A model generated the notes under the pieces. That model was not told where the DNA came from. It made no database searches and was given only the letters and a program-made list of their open reading frames with translations. 64,000 bases of DNA from Hofstenia miamia (taxonomy: Eukaryota; Xenacoelomorpha; Acoela). The stretch's first letter is position 1, and each line of letters begins with the position of its first letter. Location of the stretch: contig SCFE01000063.1 of NCBI GenBank assembly GCA_004352715.1, forward strand, positions 1,242,239 to 1,306,238, read 5' to 3'. Position numbers and translations under genes: made by a program. Positions 45,001 through 60,000 of the stretch are shown here, one piece after another.

Positions 45001-48000
45001 GTGATGTAATGATTAATTTTAGAATCCAAAAGTATTAAAGATGCGATCACTGCTTTCGGATCAAGGTGATGACGAAATCGACAAGGAGCTTGCAACATAC
45101 ATTATAAATGTTTTAAATGTTTTCAAATGGTATATTCCGTAAGTATTATACAGTATTTGAAATTTATTATTGCCTCAAATATTAGGTCTTTACTTCGGGA
45201 GTTGAAAGCACTTGAAAATAAAGGCAATGCTCTGGACAAAAAGCTTGTCAACTATCAGATCAAACAGCTTGAAATAATCCACTCAACGACTGAAAAGGAA
45301 ATCGAAAACCAGACTGACTTTTCAAATGCAATTGAGAATATTGAAAAGTTCGTGATGACAATTGACACGTTATTCAGTGGAGTAAGTTTACTAATCATGA
45401 TCCTAACAAATAAAATTATATCTTAGTGAAGTGGAACCGATCAATAAAAACTCTAGTCCAACTTTACTGTTGACCCAACCCGAACCTCTTCCATCAATGT
45501 GACAGCTTTCCATAAGCGTAGCAGAAGGGGCGAAAGGGCAATGCCCCCCCAAATTTTAAAAAATTGGTTTCCACAATTAGGCCTTTTGTTGAAAATATAG
45601 TATAATTTGTTGAAAATTATATCAATACTTATGAGTTTACGGCAAAGGGAACTAATAAATGAATTATAGATGAAATACAGAATCGAGACTAGGCACGATC
45701 TTTGAGATGCTATTTGAATCACCTGTACTGCAAGAGCTCTCAAGTAAATCGCAGATAATAAAGACTGATTCTTGCATCCTACATCTGACCTATCGAACTG
45801 ATCAAGTACCTCAACGCAACTGTTAAGTTTTTGGAAAGAATCTTCTAAACAAACGCCTTCCCCAAATGACGTTATTGACGCTATGTGTGCAGCTGTAGAA
45901 TGCTGGATGAGCGAACGCAAACCCATCCCATCAATTGTCAGGCTTAAAAGAGTTTGCTTTCTTGCACTTTCTGTGAGTTCTTTTATAGTGCATTTCTCAA
46001 ACCATTGCATGACTCATTAAAAGAACTTATAACATTATGAACTTGTTCAGGTGGGCAGCAACAAATAATGTGAGAAAGCCTGCAGAAACCACCACATCGT
46101 CGTAACAAAGTGATAGCTACCTGAGGGTCATCAAGGAGTGGTAATTCCTTGAGAAATTTCCTAGCTTCATTAATTTACTTAGTGATAACCTCATTCCAAT
46201 ATTTATTATTACAACTAGGAGCACCAAGAATTTATCGATTGGGATCATTAGATTTCTTCATTTCAACTTGAAAGCTTGAAAGGTCCAAACGGCTGAATAT
46301 CTCACATTTTAAGATTAATTATTATTCCTGACCAACTTTTAACTTTTTCAATAATTTTTCAACAACTTAGTAGAGATTGTCTGGTTCCGCAGAACAAACC
46401 ATCATCAAGCTACCTCATTTTGAATTTAAGTCCATCGGCTTTGTCAAATTGAACTATCCACCGATATAATGCAAGTGCAAAAAGCATCGTAAATAGGGGG
46501 TCACATTGTTGCACTCCACTAGATGATAAGCATGTTCCAAGAACATTCCAAAGTCGAAAATTACTTTTGAAAATTAATTACTTCATTTTTTAATCTATTT
46601 GATAGATTAAATATTTTTAATATCTTTGAATATTGATGATATCTTAGGCCCAATGCAGTATTCCAGATATAATTATTTGGATGCTGGGGAGTGAATCTAG
46701 AATTGCATATGTTCGTATTCCTGTAACAAAAGTATTTTATCATCCAAAACGGTATTTCCAAGGATCATTCTGTTCTAAGCTTCATGAAGTCAGACTAAAG
46801 GTATGGACATATGTGTATTTCTTTGAATTATAATTATAAATACTCTTTAATTTCTTTTTTAAAGATCAGAGTAGCATTTGATGCCACACATTTCATTTTT
46901 AAAATTATAGTATTTTTTCAGACAGTTAATTTCATAAACCTGCTATGCTTTGAATCAGTAAGTTATATTTTGTAATTATTTATATGTATAGTCTCGATTA
47001 AACTATGCAATGGCACCTAAGCTTAATTGTATGTTCAGAGATGGAATTGGGTCGGTTTCGGGTTCAGTTCTTGATAGGCAATCTTTCGGGTCGAAGTCGG
47101 ATTGATTTCTAAGTTACTACACATGTTATATGACATGCAGCTATGAACTTTTAATCCAAACTAAATGTCGTTATTTGGTTTATCACAATGAATCAAAAGC
47201 TTTTAAACTCACGAGTTTGCTCGAAATGATCAAAGCAGACTTACTTCTTAGAAATATATTTTGGTGTCTAAAATTTTTTATTTTATTTTTTCATTTCATT
47301 TTGGGATCAGGAGTTCTGGTATTGAATTTCGGATTCGGGTTGGAACATTAGAATCTGTGCACAAGTTCCAATGGCTATGTTCGGTTTCGACATAGTTCTT
47401 AAAAACCAAAAAGATTTTGTCGAAATACAAAGTCTTCTTCACATAAAAGGCTAAATGTATTTAGCAGGGGCTTTGAAAATCTATGATATATTTAAATCAA
47501 GTGAAAGTTTTTCTAATTAAATATTGGCCCCGATAAATTCTGATAATACATAATAGTAATAGCGATTTAAAAATGAACAAAATTTTTAATGGATTATTCT
47601 ATAATTGTAATGCTCTGCTACAATAGGAAAATATGTTTTTTAACAGATTTGCCTAGTTTATTGGAAAGAAACAAAGAAATTACAAGATTCCTGCCCAAAT
47701 TCGCCTCAAAATGTGGTTTGGCCTGCAAAAAGACGAGAATGCATGGGGTAGCCAGCATGGAGAAGGCAACTTATTAGTCGTTGCGGAAACGGTAACTTCT
47801 AAGTAGCTTAAGATATGTTATATTTTTATAGTTTGAGTATGAAAAATACCGACCAGTAGTAAAATGGAAGAGTTCCGATCCACAGTTTGCTGACGAATTT
47901 CACCAAGTAAGTTGATGTTTTTCAAATATTATGCAAGCTAATCGACAGAAGGGATTTTTATTCACACAAAAATACTTATGCTGATGACGAAATATTTGAT

Positions 48001-51000
48001 CATTTTTAATTTAGAGAAAACATATTTTAAGATTTGTAAAACTCTTTCTGGTACAATATATGCAAGCAGATTTTCTATTACTTTATATTGCACATATTCG
48101 AAACTTTTTTTTCATTATCCAATTGTTTTTGAAGTTTTTTATTACTTTTGAACATAATAATAGCATAAAAATCCTAATTAAAATGTACAATAATTTTAGC
48201 ATTCAATAAACTTTTGATATTTTAACTGCTACCAAAATTCCGATTGTAAACATAAGATAAATGGTCATTTCCTTTGTGTTAAAATCAACCAATAGTTTTA
48301 TAATTTTTTTCATAGGTACTGGCAATATTAAATTCAATTTCATCTAGGTTGCTCTTCCTAAAGAAGAATTTATAGCGCCTGCTAACTGGCAATTTGATGG
48401 CGACTGGTTTGTTGCTGTAGACAAAAGGTAAACCATAGTTATAGTAAGATTTAAAACTAAATCCTTAGCATGGATACTGATCCTGATGAAGATCTTAATG
48501 AACGCTATGATGAGGTATTTGAAAGTCAAACCAATTTTCCAGACCAAGAATGGCATTCTGCTGCAGTGCCTTGGGTTACAATGGTATGATACTTCGACAT
48601 GCATGAAACTTAGAGAAATGTACTTGAATTTTTTAAAAAAAGTGTGGTTCCAAAACTTAAGATAGAAAAATATTTTCTTAAAATTCATTGAATTCTAGAC
48701 GAGCTGCAAGAGAACTACGCCAATTATTGGTTCTAGTGTGGACTTGAACCGAATTTTGGCTCTATTGAATTTTGTAATATGTTCAAATTATCAGTGAACT
48801 GAATAATAAAAAATCAAAGTGAGAATTAGATATAGTAGGTCAAGAAGAAGAATACAGAATTGATTATACAGGCAGCAAGTATTTCATAGAAGGATTACGA
48901 AGAACGAAAAATAAGGGAAGTGTCTATGAATGTTCTAGTAATTAGTAGCTTTCAAATTTCAATCGTATTCAAAAGAGAATAAATAAGTGATAAATGAAAC
49001 CTAAGATTTTGTTGTAGAGAGCACCACTAGAGGACATCAACCAGAATCTGAAGAGATACTAAAATCAGTTGGGATTGTTCACATGAAAAATTTGCAATTT
49101 TCACTGTCACCGTAATAGACACAATACGTAAGGGGAAGAAAAGTCTGTTAATGAACTATTTCTAGTCTCTTTACTATTACTAATATGTTATGATATTCAT
49201 CTAAAGATATGAATGATATTAATTAATGTTAAACTTTGTACATCTAAGTATGGTGAAGAAGCTATTGGGCCTAATAGCAGAGATCCTCCATCAGGTTGGC
49301 AATATCAAGGAGAATGGGAACCTGACATGGATCGGCCTGTCGATGAAAATGGCTGGGAGTATTCCTTCGATATTGACACAGGGAGTTGGAGTTCATCTGA
49401 AAAATCGTTTCATACTTGGAGAAGACGTCGATGGATTCGACTTCGGATAAAGGTCAAAGATTTCACTGAATTAATCAAGTCATACGTTGAGGAAGTATGT
49501 ATATTTTTTATAATTTCTTAATGTTAAGTTTATATTTTCAATTTTTGTTAATTTTTTAGGATCCTGAAAACATGGGTTTTGAATATGGTAGAGCCATGTG
49601 CAATTCATGGCATTCATTCGAATCAAAGCTAGATACAAGAAGACGCCGCAGATGGTATCGAAACTTGATTCCAGCAAATGAAGATGCGCAGCCAGTGTTC
49701 TTTTTTCAATTCAAACAGGTTGGAATTGTTCAATCTTATAATCGGATCTTATGATACAATGTTTTATTCGTTGAACCGTTAGTTTGACCTCGTAGTATTG
49801 TCTAAAATATCTGGGAATCCAAAATTTCCAAACCGCTTAGTTTTGAAAATGGGCTGGGTCGTTTGTTCATTTTCATGCGAATTCATTTTCAATATTGTTT
49901 GGGTTTGTCCTGGAGTGGTTCAAAGACTACTGCAATCCAGCCTGGCAATTTAAATGAGGCAATAATTGTACTTCACTGTAGGCAAGTGGCTTTAATTAAC
50001 CAAATCAAAGAGCTTGCTAGCTTACAAATCGTCATGATTTCGAATCATTTTTTGATAATCATATAAACGTCTTTCAAATCAAATAAGGCCATTAATGACA
50101 AACAATAATATTTTTACATTTCAAAATCAATTATTTGATATGATCACTGAAATTGCAAAATTTATTCTTACAATAACACATATCTGAGGTTTATATTTTG
50201 AAATGCATTACTTCTAAATATATATTGTACTCTAATTATTGGTGAACCCATTGTTTTTTGCAACGTGAATGGAACGATTGCAGGATCATCAAACTTGGTT
50301 ATTATCAATAGTTGATTACCATTGTTTCTCTTCGAGGGATTAAGCTATTTAGACATGACTGATCTATAAGAAATTCTGCTAAAAATATTGGCAGTAGAGT
50401 ATGTCCTGTGCAATTGTATTCTAATTCTGTGGTTTGAAATATCAGTGGAATTGATAATTAATTTTTATTATTTATTATCACCCTGATGTGCATTATAGTA
50501 TTTCATTAAGTTAACACATAATATTATCTCATCAATATAAACAATTTATAGATGGATTAAGAAGTTTTCATCCACTACTTAATCTGCAAATCTTATTTTT
50601 ATATTCTAACTTATTATATAATAGATCTCATTGCACTAGATTTAAAAGTAAGACATCATTTACAAGGTTTGCGAACTTAGGAATGCGTAAAGGAACCGTC
50701 TTTTTGAATAGTTCTGATAATGATGTTTATTCACAGAACAATTTTTCCGTTCTTCTTCATTAATTGCATTTGCAGAGGATAATATTTCAAGGTACTTACA
50801 TAGAAGGAGAACGATCTCTAGAAGTGCATAATATATTATTGCAACATTTTGAACAAAAGAATTTGCACTTAAGCAAATTGTGAGAAAGCATTTTGTCAAA
50901 ATTTTAGGGGCTATATATATTTGGTGAGAAGTTGTTTTTTTCTGAGTTAGAATTAAGTATATTTTTCTAAGAAATTTCCTAACATTATTTTTGTAGATGG

Positions 51001-54000
51001 ATGTTTATCTGTTTTAACTAAAAGCTTTATTATTATTTTGAAATTTTTCAGTACCTACGTATTAAAAGACTTGAACTTGTTGACAACATAAAGCTTGCTA
51101 TTCCAATTACAATATTTTACCATTACGAGTGTTATAATTGTAGTATGAAATAAGAGAATTTTCTCACAGAAGATTTAAATAGAATAGTGAGGAAAAATCC
51201 TTCGTGGGTAAAATATTTTACTAAATTGATTGTTTTAGAATATAGCGATGGAGAAGCCTCTAATCAACATTGCACCAAGAATGTTCATTAGGTTTAAAGG
51301 TTAGATTTTGCAGGTAGCAAAGAATAATACACAGTTTAGATCCGCACAACTATCAATTGCGATTCTACTTATATCAAGCCCGAGATCTCCTTTCAGCCGA
51401 TGANTAAGAAATTTCCTAACATTATTTTTGTAGATGGATGTTTATCTGTTTTAACTAAAAGCTTTATTATTATTTTGAAATTTTTCAGTACCTACGTATT
51501 AAAAGACTTGAACTTGTTGACAACATAAAGCTTGCTATTCCAATTACAATATTTTACCATTACGAGTGTTATAATTGTAGTATGAAATAAGAGAATTTTC
51601 TCACAGAAGATTTACATAGAATATTGAGGAAAAATCCTTCGTGGGTAAAATATTTTACTAAATTGATTGTTTTAGAATATAGCGGTAGAAAAGCCTCTAA
51701 TCAACATTGCACCAAGAATGTTCATTAGGTTTAAAGGTTCGATTTTGCAGGTAGCAAAGAATAATACACAGTTTAGATCCGCACAATTATCAATTGCGAT
51801 TCTACTTATATCAAGCCCGAGATCTCCTTTCAGCCGATGACCAAGGATATTCAGGTACGATTCATTGAAATATTTATGATATGACTTTTTACTGTTTACT
51901 CTCATGCAAAGCAAAAATATTATTGTACAATTGTATTTAAAAACTGTATTTATTATAATATACTTAATCAAAATCACAACCATATAGAATAGAAAATCGG
52001 TCGAGTAACCAAAAACCACTACGCTGGGCTAAACTGTATTCATTTAAAATCAGCTGTTAGAAATACCTGAAACCACCGCAATGTTCTCTAAATCAATGAA
52101 AAGGCATATCAATATTAGGAATTTGTTTCCATTATCAATGAGGACGTCTTACAACATATCTTTCGTATCAGATTACTATGATTTTGATCATCAAAGCTTT
52201 ACCCATAACTCCCTCCAGTGGACCTACTCGCAAATAATTTCTCATTGTCTTCAGGATAGTGATATATTCAAGATACTTTTTTATTTGTTAAGACATCCCT
52301 AGGACTGGTGCAAGTCACAACTCAGTAAGCATAAAGCCGTCAAAACGAAGTTAATTTGACCCATCAAACGCTGCTAAGACCACACCGAAAATATAATTAT
52401 CAAAGAAACAGAATGATTTACAATTTTACACTGAAATTTGGAGGCACTTGCAAAGAACATATGAATATTCTTCTACAATTTCAAAAAAATTACATATATT
52501 GACTTGTACATAAGCATTAATTGCAGTCGCTGTTATTATAATAAATGCTATTCTAGAAAATACATTGCATTTTGGATAATTGCGTTATATTTGTGATTAC
52601 AATGATAAATTGATAACTGTAAGTTGCGAAATACTTTATAACAATAAAATGCTAGCAATATATACTTTCTAAACTTTGAACAGCTTACGCCAAAAAATCA
52701 AAACTAAAACATCACAAATATTAATGAACGAAACATTTACTCTATTACGACATCAAAACGACGTCGTAACGATGGTTTTGTTTTATTTGAAATAGTAATT
52801 TGTCTATACGCAATTCCGAAGCGTAAAGGCTTGTGTGTATATATGTAAAATGAAGCAAGGTGTCAAATACTAACCCTGTTTTAATGTGAATTTGAAATCT
52901 TAGATTTTTCAGCAACTCCTTACTGTTAATAGCGGATGAAGTATATGCAATTGTAATTTGGACAAAAAAAGCGAAACTCTAGGTAGCGAAAATTCGACAC
53001 CAAATTCCCATTAATATCAAAGCCAACAAAAATAAATGGCCGGAAACGATGTCGAGGGAAGTAAACACCATAAACACATGTTCGTTTTTGCACATTTTGG
53101 CTCCTTAATTCAACTAAATTAAGCCACAAATGTAATCCATTTAAAATCTCTTCAACATTGAAATAATTAACAACACAGTTTAAAATGGACTTTCTGAATT
53201 TATAAATTTACACTTCAAGATCTTCACGAACCACAAAAAATGACTTCATTGACTAAAAATCTTCCTAAAAAAATAAATTCAGATACTACATGTATTTAGA
53301 CTGCAAATATGTTCACAATTTTGTTGCATTCGATACTAAATACTGTATATTGTAGAGTATTCCTAAATTATTTTAATCTTTTTGCTTTTATGGTTTTATC
53401 AGGCTAAGACGTTCCCGAAGCCTGAAACAGAATGCTTAAAACCGAATTTTTCACTGATGCAAACTAACTTTACTCTTTGTACTTAAAATTATGATTTAGA
53501 TCCCTATTGTCGTGTTATTGCATTAAACAGAAGTACGAAGTCAAAGATCATCATGAAAACTGTGAATCCTACTTTCAATCAGACATTAATTGTAAATAAT
53601 TTGAAATACTACAACAACCCAGTCATGCTTGCTGACGATCCTCCACTAATCACCGTAGAGGTGTTTGATTGGGATAGCGTTGTAAGTCAGTCCGGTTTTA
53701 ATGTACAATGCTGGCTAACTGTTTAGGGAACTGATGATTATCTTGGAAGATGCGATGTGAGACCTTTAGTAAAAGTTGATCCCGCAAATGATCACCGTGT
53801 GCCTCAACTGGAATGGATACCAGTAAAGAAGTTTGACTTGCCTGCTGGAGATATCCTGTGCAGTTGTGAACTTCTTTTGGTAATTTGAACTTTTTAAAAT
53901 TTATCAAGTAACCAGTTTAGTGCAAAGGCGATCTTCCTTATGAGCCTCCTATGGATGAAACTCGCAATGTGCTTGTTGTGCCTAGTAATGTTGCGCCAAA

Positions 54001-57000
54001 ATTGCAGAGAACAGCAGTTGAGGTAATCTTAGAAGGAAAATAATTTTAAAATATTCATTCAAAGGTAATGAATACTAAATATTGTTGATATTTAGCTTCA
54101 AATAGTTTAGTAAAATTCATCGTAAATCTAACTGAAAATTCAAAATTTATATAATAGCCCCAGATTCATATCACATTTCGAATATCAAGAAATCCATTTG
54201 TTTCTTGGTTTAGAATACTCAATACGACAAAGCATTGTAATATTGATTAGTATTAAGACAGTGGTGTTGCTCGAGGAGACCTATATTACCTTTTTTGAAT
54301 TTAAGAAAAATCCAAATGTAAAATATAACCTTACCGTATTTTTAAAACATCTATTAAATGATAAAAAATTATTGCAGATTTAATAATCTGCATATATAGA
54401 TTTCGCATTAATCATTTTTACTTTTACTGCAATAAAGATTTCAAATTATGTCAGACCGCTTCCTTCTTTTTCATACATTTTGAGATATCTGGTTAAACCT
54501 CTGTATTAAGGTAGGCAAAACTTCTTAGCACAATATTGGCAATAACAATAGAAAATCAAGATATTTATTCAATAGTCTATCCAGTCTAGATTGTTGTTAA
54601 AAGCTTGGTCTTTATCCGGCATGGTTTTCAAGCGAATTGATATTAAATTGTAATGGAACCCCCTNCAACTCCTTACTGTTAATAGCGGATGAAGTATATG
54701 CAATTGTAATTTGGACAAAAAAAGCGAAACTCTAGGTAGCGAAAATTCGACACCAAATTCCCATTAATATCAAAGCCAACAAAAATAAATGGCCGGAAAC
54801 GATGTCGAGGGAAGTAAACACCATAAACACATGTTCGTTTTTGCACATTTTGGCTCCTTAATTCAACTAAATTAAGCCACAAATGTAATCCATTTAAAAT
54901 CTCTTCAACATTGAAATAANTGTGATTTGAAATCTTAGATTTTTCAGCAACTCCTTACTGTTAATAGCGGATGAAGTATATGCAATTGTAATTTGGACAA
55001 AAAAAGCGAAACTCTAGGTAGCGAAAATTCGACACCAAATTCCCATTAATATCAAAAATAAATGGCCGGAAACGATGTCGAAGGAAGTTTTTGCACATTT
55101 TGGCTCCTTAATTCAACTAAATTAAGCCACAAATGTAATCCATTTAAAATCTCTTCAACATTGAAACAATTAACAAAATAGTTTAAAATGGACTTTCTGA
55201 ATTTATAAATTTACACTTCAAGATCTTCACGAACCACAAAAAATGACTTCATTGACTAAAATTTTCCTAAAAAAATAAATTCAGATACTACATGTATTTA
55301 GACTGCAAATATGTTCACAATTAGTTGAGTTCGATACTAAATACTGTACATTGTAGAGTATTCCTAAATTATTTTAATCTTTTCGCTTTTAGGGTTTTAT
55401 CAGGCTAAGACGTTCCNCAGATACTACATGTATTTAGACTGCAAATATGTTCACAATTTTGTTGCATTCGATACTAAATACTGTATATTGTAGAGTATTC
55501 CTAAATTATTTTAATCTTTTTGCTTTTATGGTTTTATCAGGCTAAGACGTTCCCGAAGCCTGAAACAGAATGCTTAAAACCGAATTTTTCACTGATGCAA
55601 ACTAACTTTACTCTTTGTACTTAAAATTATGATTTAGATCCCTATTGTCGTGTTATTGCATTAAACAGAAGTACGAAGTCAAAGATCATCATGAAAACTG
55701 TGAATCCTACTTTCAATCAGACATTAATTGTAAATAATTTGAAATACTTCAACAACCCAGTCATGCTTGCTGACGATCCTCCACTAATCACCGTAGAGGT
55801 GTTTGATTGGGATAGCGTTGTAAGTCAGTCCGGTTTTAATGTACAATGCTGGCTAACTGTTTAGGGAACTGATGATTATCTTGGAAGATGCGATGTGAGA
55901 CCTTTAGTAAAAGTTGATCCCGCAAATGATCACCGTGTGCCTCAACTGGAATGGATACCAGTAAAAAAGTTTGACTTGCCTGCTGGAGATATCCTGTGCA
56001 GTTGTGAACTTCTTTTGGTAATTTGAACTTTTTAAAATTTATCAAGTAACCAGTTTAGTGCAAAGGCGATCTTCCTTATGAGCCTCCTATGGATGAAACT
56101 CGCAATGTGCTTGTTGTGCCTAGTAACGTTGCGCCAAAATTGCAGAGAACAGCAGTTGAGGTAATCTTAGAAGGAAAATAATTTTAAAATATTCATTCAA
56201 AGGTAACGAATACTAAATAATGTTGATATTTAGCTTCAAATAGTTTAGTAAAATTCATCGCAAATCTAACTGAAAATTCAAAATTTATATAATAGCCCCA
56301 GATTCATATCACATTTCGAATATTAAGAAATCCATTTGTTTCTTGGTTTAGAATACTCAATACGACAAAGCAGTGTAATATTGATTAGTATTAAGACAGT
56401 GGTGTTGCTCGAGGAGACCTATATTACCTTTTTTGAATTTAAGAAAAATCCAAATGTAAAATATAACCTTACCGTATTTTTAAAACATCTATTAAATGAT
56501 AAAAAATTATTGCAGATTTAATAATCTGCATATATAGATTTCGCATTAATCATTTTTACTTTTACTGCAATAAAAATTTCAAATTATGTCAGACCGCTTC
56601 CTTCTTTTTCATACATTTTGAGATATCTGGTTACACCTCTGTATTAAGGTAGGCAAAACTTCTTAGCCAATATTGGCAATAACAATAGAAAATCAAGATA
56701 TTTATTCAATAGTCTATCCAGTCTAGATTGTTGCTAAAAGCTTGGTCTTTATCCGGCATGGTTTTCAAACGAATTGATATTAAATTGTAATGGAACCCCC
56801 TATAATTCATACCGAAAAACAAGTTTATCAGAGTAATAAAGTAAAATTATTCTACTTGAAAGATGCCCCAGTGCGTCAGAAAATATTAAAATGTCCAAAG
56901 AATATTCTCAATTAGTTTATGTATTTCTAGTTTAAGTGTTAAAAGATTTCTTAAGAATAATTTTATACTAAATTAAAATAGCAAAAATCTATTAAGCATA

Positions 57001-60000
57001 ATTTAGATCTTAGTCTGGGGACTTCGAGATCTGCAAAAGTATCGGCTGGCAAAAGTTGACAGTCCACAAGTAGAGTTCGAAATTGGAGAGTTTAAGAAGT
57101 CCACTTGCAAAGTAAAGAATATCAAAGAATGCCCTAATTTTGAAGAATGTGTCGTATATTTTGAAATGGTAAAAAATGTTTAACCTACTTTATTTTTTAA
57201 ATATTATACCTTTTTGCGTCTCTAACATTTAAAATTTTCTTGTGAAGTATTGCAATAATAAATAAGTTTCTATCATTAATTTATTTTTTTGCCGAAACAT
57301 TACGAATTCGCAAAATATCATATTAATTTTTAGTCTAAGAATGTGTAGCAGATCACTAGATTCGCATCCACTTCCAGTCCAGTTGTCCAGTTTATAATTC
57401 TCTATCAAAATCGTTTATTGGCTTCAATGTGAACAAGTCATTTATTTTGAGCTAACAAATGCGTCAACTATCTAACGTTTGCGCTGTCATCAATGACAAC
57501 ATCTTCATTTTATTATCAGACTTATAGAAAATTTTATTTCTTGGAAATAAATATTATTTTTCTTACATAAAGGGCTGAACATAGTTTATTTTGTAATTTT
57601 CTTTCAAGCATTCTTCCATTCGTGGAATATTCTTATTCACTGTGGTATTTCATATGAAGAAATGCAGCCTTAATTGGGCCTTTGATCACGTTATAAACAC
57701 AGATATTTTGAGGCCAGAAAGATCTGTCAATCGACAATTAAAACACCCATGAGATGTCTTAATTCCTTTAGTTCTATTAAAACGACTTTAATTTATTACG
57801 GAAAATATTTTCTTCTATAAAATACTTTTGTCGCACGATGGCGTTCCAACATCGATTCTGCGTTTATCTTAATAGATTGCATAAAAATAGCAATGTGTAT
57901 TGTTGTACTGCTTTTCTTCAAAGGAAATATTTCATCGATTCACCTGAGAGCAAAAATATACTGAACGATTTGGAAACGACTTAACGAAGCAGGCCCATTT
58001 AGCGCAAACATTTGAAAATATGTTTATGAGAGCATTAAGATATTTTACGAAGGGAATATTTCGTGTAATGCATTTAAAATGTTATTATTACTACAATTAA
58101 CAATTTTTCTGAATAAGAATTGAAATTATACGAAAACAGGATCCGTTCAAAGCAATTCTTCTATTAACTTTTTATTGCATTTAAGCTATGATCTTCATAG
58201 CCATTTCTACTGTTAGATTTCATGAATTGATGTTTTTTATTTTGAAAAATTTATTTCGTCCTTTCCAATTAGCAATGAGGAAGATAGAATGAGGATGAAT
58301 GATACTTAATACAGAATTTAGATGTTGCCTATTGAAGAAAAATACATGCCACCAATGAATATTAAAATTAAAGACAGTCGCCCATTTGGAAGAAGGCCAA
58401 CTGTCGCAAACCATCGATTGTCTACTATAGCCAACTACAGAATCACTCCACCGAAGCAGCTAGATTCAGCAGGCGACAGTAAAAATTTGACGATTTTTCG
58501 AATAATTAAATTAAGATACTTTGTATAGTTAATAACTATGTTATTAGGACCTACTCAATATGCTGTGCTACAGAAACGGGCTTCGAAAATGGGCTTCTAC
58601 ACAGAAGTAGACTTAACAAAGTGGAGTAAGCAACCTCATTTGATTTCATTACATTACATGTAGCTAAGTAGAATGCATTAGGGCCCGACTGTTTGCAAAT
58701 CTCAGAATCGGTTTCAAAGAAGTATTATTTGGAAAGCGTTTTTCCGGTGATGAGCACTTTTAGGTGTTACTGAAATTTTAATTCCGTGATATATTTGCTT
58801 CTTTATGTTAGAAAATATGCGTTTTAGAAGAAATAGTTTATTCTAAGATTGAGATCAGATGAGCATTTTGATGAATATCAAATGATATTGATAAATGTTT
58901 ATTGAACGCACCCTAGGAGATCTTACACAAGTGTTAATGTTTCTTTAACGGCTTAGGCATTTAAGCACTAATTTTACATTCTAGGTGCTGCTACAACGCT
59001 GGAGGAAGAGCCATCAGATATATCAACTACAATTTCAGAAGATCGTGAAGTAAGTTCAATAAAACTGTTGTGAAATATATGAGAAAATGTTTAGCCACTG
59101 ACGAAGTCTTCTGATGAAGCACCTTTTCTTACCAAAACAAAGGTAAAATATGCGTTTTTGTATTTAAATTTAAAAGTATGTGCTTAGCATATACATTACA
59201 TCATTAAACTAAAACTAACATTCGATCTAAGAAGTCCTCTTTCTACATAACACAGGCCAATTCTGAATATGAACAATGAAATGAATTAAGCAAACTTGAA
59301 TCAACAACAAAAGAAACATGTCATTTTAATAAATTTTAACCAAATCTGTATATAAGTGTGTTTAGAAACTGCTATTGAATTCTGAGTTTTTTTTGCAAAA
59401 ATAATTCTTTTTATTGATACATTCTGAAATGTACATGATATATTTTCAGATTTCACCCTTCCCTCTATTCCATAAAATGATAGTGTGCCCATGTTCGGAT
59501 GGCACAATGTCAATGAACTATTTAGTTAAAAGTAGTACCATCATGTCAAAAAGTTCTAATATAATCTTAACTGCTCTATAACATTGAATTTTTTGTGCAG
59601 GTGATGCCGGAAACCTCAAAGGTAATGTCTAGGATTCAATACCAGAAGGAGCAGCAAGAATATGTGAGTATTTTTCTAATTTTTAGAACATAATTCTATC
59701 TTTTTTCATTAATCGGCATCTAACATATTATGTTTTAGTTTATTAGATTCTAACTTGTGCTCGTTGAATTGATAGTTAGGAATTTTCTCCAATAAATACA
59801 ACATAACAGTTAAATAAAATCTTTAGTTATCACCAGGCACTGATGATACAATGGATTGGTGGACAAAGTTGCACGCATCACTTGGCGATGAAAATTATAA
59901 GGAAGCGAAGGAGTACGTACATCGAGGCTTGGATAAAATACAGGTTTAAAATATGTTTTCATATTTTTATGTTTGCCTACATCAAATTACTTGCTCTATC

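Noticed and set aside
49226-49450. Second open frame over the gene B DysF exon
   Set aside because: Out-of-frame shadow of the true DysF reading frame (49249-49494).
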